This document shows, in pieces, positions 6,680-10,013 of a DNA stretch of 10,013 nt. The notes beneath the pieces were generated by a model. It made no database searches. It saw nothing but the letters and a program-made list of their open reading frames with translations, and had not been told where the DNA came from. Every line of letters begins with the position of its first letter. Position 1 is the stretch's first letter. The stretch is from NCBI GenBank assembly GCA_007132865.1, contig SLNU01000215.1:1-10013 (forward strand), given 5' to 3'. The DNA is from Bacteroidales bacterium. Its GTDB lineage: Bacteria > Bacteroidota > Bacteroidia > Bacteroidales > UBA7960. A program made the position numbers and the translations under genes.

Positions 6680-7531
6680 TCAATCTTTCCGGGTCAGTGC
6701 GGCGTTGATGCGGATGCGATCGATGAGCAGTTTGATGGTGGTGTCAAGGGTGCTTCCCTCGCGGTAGTCGGCCGGGGCGATGTAGTCTACCCGGCCTTGC
6801 TCCACCAGTTCCCGGCAAAGCGTCAGCTGTTTTTCCCTTTCTTCCGGCTCGGCCAGTACCTCGGGGTAAACGGCCACGGTGGCCCCTCCCTGGTATTTCA
6901 TCATCTTCATCGAGGGCACATCGGTTTCCCCGTCTCCGATATAAATCATTCGCGAAAACGGAACCGGTTTTTCCTCTTCCGGCAGATGTTTGTTGATCAG
7001 GGTGTTGTCATGGGAGTTGTCGATCCCCTTGTTGATGCGGAACAGGTACTGCGTCTTGTTGGTATAATTGATGGCCAGGGCCGCCCATTCTGCCACTCCC
7101 TCCGCGTCATACTTGAAGCCCGAGGCAAAAATATTCCGGAAGTGCCCGGCAATGGTGGTCCCGGAAATAAACTCCCTGAGTCCGGAAGAGATGATGTGGT
7201 GTTCCAGTTTGATTCCCTGCCCAAAGGCATACCGATTGATCCGCTCAAACCAGTCAGACACCCCCGGAAAAAAAGCAATGTCGCGCCCAAAGTTTACAAA
7301 GTCTTCCCGTCGGATGGGGATGTCCTGTTCCCTGGCCTTTTCCAGCATCAGCCGCATATACGACAGGATGCCGTCCATGTCGTTTTCTGTGGCGATCCGG
7401 TTGGCTTCCGCCCAGAAATCCGCTTTTTCAATGCCCAGCTTAGGCAGAAAGGAATGTTCCTGCATATTCCCGGGTGCCAGGGTGCCGTCAAAGTCATAGG
7501 CAATGGCGGCGATGATTGGTTTTGTTTCCAT
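6680..7531 (-). CDS. HAD superfamily phosphatase-like hydrolase
   Basis: A cytosolic HAD-fold hydrolase of 283 residues from the ATG at 7531 (METKPIIAAIAYDFDGTL). In-frame GTG at 7537 would add two residues, but the ATG is preferred. Numbering below counts from that GTG. Motif I is DFDGTL (15-20), with nucleophile Asp15 and general acid Asp17. Residues about 25-105 form an all-helical C1-type cap. Motif II is the Ser in HHIISSG (113-119), and motif IV is IGDGETDVPSM (200-210), binding Mg2+. The layout resembles phosphoserine phosphatase-like enzymes. The FWAEAN and GSTLDTTIKLLI parts match the HAD hydrolases often left unnamed in Bacteroidota. The substrate, presumably a small phosphomonoester, is unknown. 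The gene converges on the dihydrouridine synthase gene and diverges from the exported protein gene at 7698. A long plus-strand ORF (6617-7792) lies antisense to it and is judged spurious. Confidence 0.9.
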   Translation of the reverse strand: METKPIIAAIAYDFDGTLAPGNMQEHSFLPKLGIEKADFWAEANRIATENDMDGILSYMRLMLEKAREQDIPIRREDFVNFGRDIAFFPGVSDWFERINRYAFGQGIKLEHHIISSGLREFISGTTIAGHFRNIFASGFKYDAEGVAEWAALAINYTNKTQYLFRINKGIDNSHDNTLINKHLPEEEKPVPFSRMIYIGDGETDVPSMKMMKYQGGATVAVYPEVLAEPEEREKQLTLCRELVEQGRVDYIAPADYREGSTLDTTIKLLIDRIRINAALTRKD

Positions 7532-7536
7532 ACACA

Positions 7537-7568
7537 CAAATATGGGAAAAAATTTCCTTCGTTATCAA
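7537..7568 (-). promoter_or_regulatory. candidate promoter of the HAD gene giving a near-leaderless transcript
   Basis: On the minus strand TTG (7568-7566), a 21-base spacer and CATATTTG (7544-7537) match the Bacteroidota consensus except for the first base of TAnnTTTG. The -7 element ends only 5 bases before the ATG at 7531, so transcription would begin at or within a few bases of that codon. Confidence 0.45.
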
Positions 7569-7615
7569 TCTTTTACGGCCGCAGTCGGCAATCGGTCCCA
7601 CTACGCATAAATCGA

Positions 7616-7645
7616 TTTGATGAAAATACAAATTCCTTAAATTTG
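7616..7645 (+). promoter_or_regulatory. Bacteroidota-type promoter of the gene at 7698
   Basis: TTTG (7616-7619), an 18-base spacer and TAAATTTG (7638-7645) match the -33/-7 consensus exactly, with the same spacing as the serine hydrolase promoter. Transcription would begin near 7651, leaving a leader of about 47 bases before the ATG at 7698. Confidence 0.7.
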
Positions 7646-7697
7646 CATGCGTTTTTACCGTTCAAAAATGTCCGACGTATTTATATAACATATTTCC

Positions 7698-8984
7698 ATG
7701 AACCGCTCCCTTTTCCTCATTGGCCTGCTGCTGGTCCTTTCGTTCACGATGTGCAACGGCTCCCGACCGGCAAACGAATCACCCTACCCTGATGGCCTTG
7801 TTTCATCGTCGGATGGGTTCCCCCTGTTCAACCCCTTTAAAATCGCGATCGACCCGATGGAACGGTTGCTGCTGGTGAACATCGAGAACGACCCGGACAG
7901 CGTCTATATTGGCTTTGAACCCCAGGTATTTGACGACCCGGTGAATGGGCAGGGCATGCTGGTGATCGCCTGGCGGGTGGATGGAAGGGTGGATGTTTTC
8001 CACCAGCCGTCACTCAGTCTTGATCCCGAGAAATACGACATTGCCGGGAAAGGCCTTGCACATATGGCGGAGCGGGAAATGAAGGAAGCCTTTTTCCATG
8101 TAGACGAAAAAGGGGTACAGGCCCTGGTCGAATTTGAGGACCTGCTGGGCCGTGAAGTGCATGTATCCATCAGTGAGGGAAATCCCAGGAAGCGCAAGCC
8201 GTTCGGACTCCTTGCCCCGATGGGGGATGCGGCAGAGAACCCTTCAGCCATGCCCCTTGTGTTGTTGCATGATTTTTATTTTGTCCGGCAGAAGCATACG
8301 GAAATCTCCGTGCGCATTGACCAAAAGGAGCACCACATAGACAAGCTGCCCATGCCGATTGACCGGACCAAAATGTATTTCACCCGTTACAGTCCGACGC
8401 CATTCATCGTGACCCTGAATCCGGCTATTGACGGATTGATTATGCTCCTTTCAGCAGAACCAGGCAGGGATGTAATGGATCTGCCGGCAGGCACAGGCCA
8501 GGAGGCCTCGCATGGGGATTCCCCCGGCCGCTTGCCGGCCGGAAACTATGGCCGTATGCCGGCAGGTACAACAGGCTCCATCGGTTTGTCGTGGGACGGG
8601 CCGGTTGCCGGGATCGCCTATGTAAAGCAAAGCGATGGCAAGCATGAAATCACGCTCGCATTCGATCCGCCCTTCCCGAACCTGGAGGCCCTGCCGGATG
8701 GGGCGAACGTAAGCGGAAAATTTGTGGTGCAGGGGCATCCGACAACAGGCAAAATAACCGGTGATTACCTGGTCATGAAAACCGGGCAGCGGCTGCACCT
8801 GGAAATGGTCCCCTCAGGAGGTTGGATCCCCAATGAAAGGAAACTGTCCGTCAGGATCATTTACCGCATGGCAAAGCTCTTCAGGGAGTGGCCAAAGACT
8901 TACCGCTGGACGGCCGCGGTGGAAATCCACGATGACGGCCAGGCCCATATGCGGTCAGGCTGGGAGCGTATCCGCAATGATTAA
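7698..8984 (+). CDS. exported protein of unknown function, 428 residues
   Basis: I do not recognise this family. The N-terminus has a clear signal sequence (basic MNR, hydrophobic core 5-17) ending FTMC-NGS. Cys19 could be lipidated, but Met at -1 is not a normal lipobox residue, so plain Sec cleavage is also possible. Residues about 45-255 look beta-rich with many charged and aromatic residues (MLVIAWRVDGRVDVFHQPSLSL, 87-108; KMYFTRYSPTPFIVTLNP, 225-242). A low-complexity Pro/Ala/Gly island follows (about 260-293, with LPAGT, LPAGN and MPAGT). A second beta-rich part is 294-428 (GSIGLSWDGPVAGIAYV; a basic RMAKLFREWPKTYRW helix; WTAAVEIHDDG). No catalytic motif is evident. The two-lobed beta layout might suggest a lipocalin-like or AttH/CrtC-like fold, but this is a guess. 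The start is supported by the signal peptide and by a consensus promoter about 50 bases upstream. Confidence 0.85.
   Translation: MNRSLFLIGLLLVLSFTMCNGSRPANESPYPDGLVSSSDGFPLFNPFKIAIDPMERLLLVNIENDPDSVYIGFEPQVFDDPVNGQGMLVIAWRVDGRVDVFHQPSLSLDPEKYDIAGKGLAHMAEREMKEAFFHVDEKGVQALVEFEDLLGREVHVSISEGNPRKRKPFGLLAPMGDAAENPSAMPLVLLHDFYFVRQKHTEISVRIDQKEHHIDKLPMPIDRTKMYFTRYSPTPFIVTLNPAIDGLIMLLSAEPGRDVMDLPAGTGQEASHGDSPGRLPAGNYGRMPAGTTGSIGLSWDGPVAGIAYVKQSDGKHEITLAFDPPFPNLEALPDGANVSGKFVVQGHPTTGKITGDYLVMKTGQRLHLEMVPSGGWIPNERKLSVRIIYRMAKLFREWPKTYRWTAAVEIHDDGQAHMRSGWERIRND
8481..8566. repeat. GC-palindromic TGCCGGC repeats inside the 7698 gene
   Basis: Three in-frame copies of an 11-base unit, (C/T/A)TGCCGGC(A/C)GG, occur at 8481-8491, 8532-8542 and 8556-8566. 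Their starts are 51 and 24 bases apart, both multiples of three. CTGCCGGCAG is a perfect palindrome. Each codes for Leu/Met-Pro-Ala-Gly in a low-complexity linker. Confidence 0.6.
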
Positions 8985-9042
8985 ACACGGGCGCAGAAGC
9001 ATCCTTGACCGTGAATAGTGTGGCTTATGATTAGGCTTTTCA

Positions 9043-9050
9043 TACATTTG
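9043..9050 (+). promoter_or_regulatory. candidate -7 element for the membrane protein / AlkD-like pair
   Basis: TACATTTG matches TAnnTTTG exactly and lies 41 bases before the ATG at 9092. The -33 region lacks a TTTG at normal distance, so the call rests on the -7 box alone. The 107-bp gap from 8985 to 9091 shows no terminator hairpin. Confidence 0.45.
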
Positions 9051-9091
9051 TCCGGTATTGCCCATCAATCGCATCATAAAAACAAGCCAAA

Positions 9092-9553
9092 ATGGAATAC
9101 CTGAAGTTTACCCTCATGTTTTTCGTGGTCCACACCGTGGCCTATTATGTGGCCGGAACCATCAATTATTATTTCTCGAAAAATCTCTATGGCGGAAGGG
9201 AACAGCTGTATGAATCTTTTTTAAGGAATATGTCTGACAAGGCAGAAGCCCGTCGGGTGGGCAGGTGGTTGATCCCGGCACAGCTGATCAGGGCCGTACT
9301 GATGTCGGTGGTTCTCTATCCCGTGTTGGGTGCCCTGGGGGAAATGAGCTTTATGATGCGCTTCGCCTTTATGGGGGGCATCATGTTCGTGTATGCAGAC
9401 TGCTGCAGCGCGATTCCGTTCTCCAATACGATTGAGGGACTGGTTTACATGAAGAAGGAGTTTGTCCGCCGCAAAATCTTCTGGCTGATACAGTCGGAAG
9501 CAGTGGTTTATTCCCTTATCTTCGGCTTGGCCTCGGCCTGGTTACTTTTTTAG
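9092..9553 (+). CDS. small polytopic membrane protein of unknown function
   Basis: A 153-residue hydrophobic protein that I cannot assign to a named family. Four membrane segments are visible: about 5-27 (FTLMFFVVHTVAYYVAGTI), 60-82, 86-107 and 129-152. The loop between the first two (28-58) is polar and charged (KNLYGGREQLYESFL, then DKAEARRVGR). Adjacent cysteines Cys104-Cys105 sit at the end of helix three (YADCCSAIPFSNT), and the last loop is basic (MKKEFVRRK). This places it in the cytoplasmic membrane, with the basic loops probably on the cytoplasmic side. The AlkD-like gene starts 9 bases after its stop, so the two are very likely co-transcribed and possibly translationally coupled. 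The start is the first ATG after the promoter-like element and directly precedes the first hydrophobic helix. Confidence 0.85.
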   Translation: MEYLKFTLMFFVVHTVAYYVAGTINYYFSKNLYGGREQLYESFLRNMSDKAEARRVGRWLIPAQLIRAVLMSVVLYPVLGALGEMSFMMRFAFMGGIMFVYADCCSAIPFSNTIEGLVYMKKEFVRRKIFWLIQSEAVVYSLIFGLASAWLLF

Positions 9554-9562
9554 ACCAAACCA

Positions 9563-10013
9563 ATGGATCGGACACCTATGCAGGAGCTGCTCGCAGAGCT
9601 ACAGTCCCTCGGCTCGGAAGAAAAAGCCGCCGGGGCGGCCAGGTTTTTCAAGACCGGGAAGGGGGAGTATGGCGAGGGGGATGTGTTTCTCGGAGTGTCT
9701 GTCCCCGATCAGCGTAAGCTGGCCGGGAAATACCGTGACATGCTGTCGCTGGATGACCTGGCAGTCATGCTTGACTCAAGATTGCATGAGGTGCGCCTGA
9801 CGGCTGTGTTCATCCTGGTGGAGAAATTCAGGCTGGCGCAAACGGAGGAAGAGCGGCAAGCGGTGGTTAATGCCTACCTGGACAACCTGCATGGGACCAA
9901 CAACTGGGACCTGGTCGATTCTTCGGCGCACAAGATCCTGGGACCCTGGCTGGCGGAGCGGGACCGTAGCCTGCTTTACGAGATGGCCGGTTCGGGGGAA
10001 CTCTGGCAGCAGC
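9563..10013 (+). CDS. DNA alkylation repair protein (AlkD-like), 3' part missing
   Basis: The first 150 residues of an AlkD-family protein, running off the right end of the window. The fold is a stack of HEAT-like helical repeats. Recognisable stretches are ARFFKTGKGEYGEGDVFLGVSVPDQRKLA (26-54), HEVRLTAVFILVEKF (75-89) and NNWDLVDSSAHKILGPWL (113-130). Trp115 and Asp119 have the WxxxD spacing of Trp109 and Asp113 of Bacillus cereus AlkD, the residues that contact the damaged nucleotide and its backbone. In the characterised members the enzyme removes bulky cationic alkylpurines such as 3- and 7-alkyl adducts without base flipping. Whole proteins are about 220-240 residues, so some 80 are missing. 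The gene begins at ATG 9563, 9 bases after the membrane protein stop; ATG 9578 is an alternative. No stop occurs before the window end. Confidence 0.93.
   Translation, partial: MDRTPMQELLAELQSLGSEEKAAGAARFFKTGKGEYGEGDVFLGVSVPDQRKLAGKYRDMLSLDDLAVMLDSRLHEVRLTAVFILVEKFRLAQTEEERQAVVNAYLDNLHGTNNWDLVDSSAHKILGPWLAERDRSLLYEMAGSGELWQQ

Noticed and set aside
7647..7688. A 13-codon open frame in the leader of the 7698 gene, which could be a regulatory upstream ORF
   Set aside because: The expected transcription start (about 7651) falls after its first ATG. The remaining 6-codon frame shows no attenuator-like codon run or hairpin.
6617..7792. A 391-codon open frame on the plus strand opposite the HAD gene
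   Set aside because: The minus strand over the same region shows all HAD motifs in order, while this frame shows no recognisable domain. It also overlaps the promoter region and the start of the 7698 gene. It is an antisense shadow of a GC-rich gene.
1..10013. Mobile element, phage, CRISPR or defence system
   Set aside because: No transposase, integrase, terminal inverted repeats, direct-repeat array, toxin-antitoxin pair or nuclease-type defence gene was found. All larger genes belong to core or envelope families or are single unknowns.

Overview
The window is about 10 kb of chromosomal sequence that most likely comes from a member of the Bacteroidota. This rests on two things seen in the sequence. 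Several genes are preceded by the promoter signature typical of that phylum (a -33 TTTG or TTG, then a -7 TAnnTTTG), and the starts lack clear Shine-Dalgarno sequences. The protein repertoire also fits: an M48 lipoprotein beginning CARNPVTG after its lipobox, a DUF4349 lipoprotein, a serine hydrolase with a DUF3471-like tail, and an AlkD-type protein containing FFKTGKGEYGEGD. Genus-level placement is not possible from the sequence alone. No rRNA, tRNA, CRISPR array, insertion sequence, integrase or phage gene was seen.

Layout: positions 1-5457 are all on the minus strand. Reading with transcription from right to left, the genes are a c-type cytochrome-like lipoprotein (4963-5457), a DUF4349 lipoprotein (3985-4866) followed by an intrinsic terminator, an M48 metalloprotease lipoprotein (2309-3892), a secreted class C beta-lactamase-like serine hydrolase with its own promoter (653-2188), and a flavin reductase family protein cut by the window edge (1-461). 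The 191-bp gap between the last two holds a short 24-bp tandem repeat. The first four products in this series are all predicted to be exported, so this part reads as an envelope-directed block.

The second half is mixed. A tRNA-dihydrouridine synthase (5620-6633, plus) diverges from the cytochrome gene and converges on a HAD-family phosphatase-like gene (6680-7531, minus), with a hairpin between their ends. The HAD gene diverges from an unrecognised 428-residue exported protein (7698-8984, plus), and the shared intergenic region carries a promoter for each. Last come a four-helix membrane protein of unknown function (9092-9553) and, 9 bases later, the start of an AlkD-like DNA alkylation repair gene that runs off the right end.

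No coherent new multi-gene system could be demonstrated; the region looks like ordinary core and envelope genes. The items most worth a second look are the cytochrome-like lipoprotein with a C-terminal heme site, the unrecognised exported protein whose middle contains a GC-palindrome-rich Pro-Ala-Gly island, the doubly anchored Met-rich DUF4349 protein, the small membrane protein coupled to the AlkD-like gene, and a predicted near-leaderless promoter on the HAD gene.
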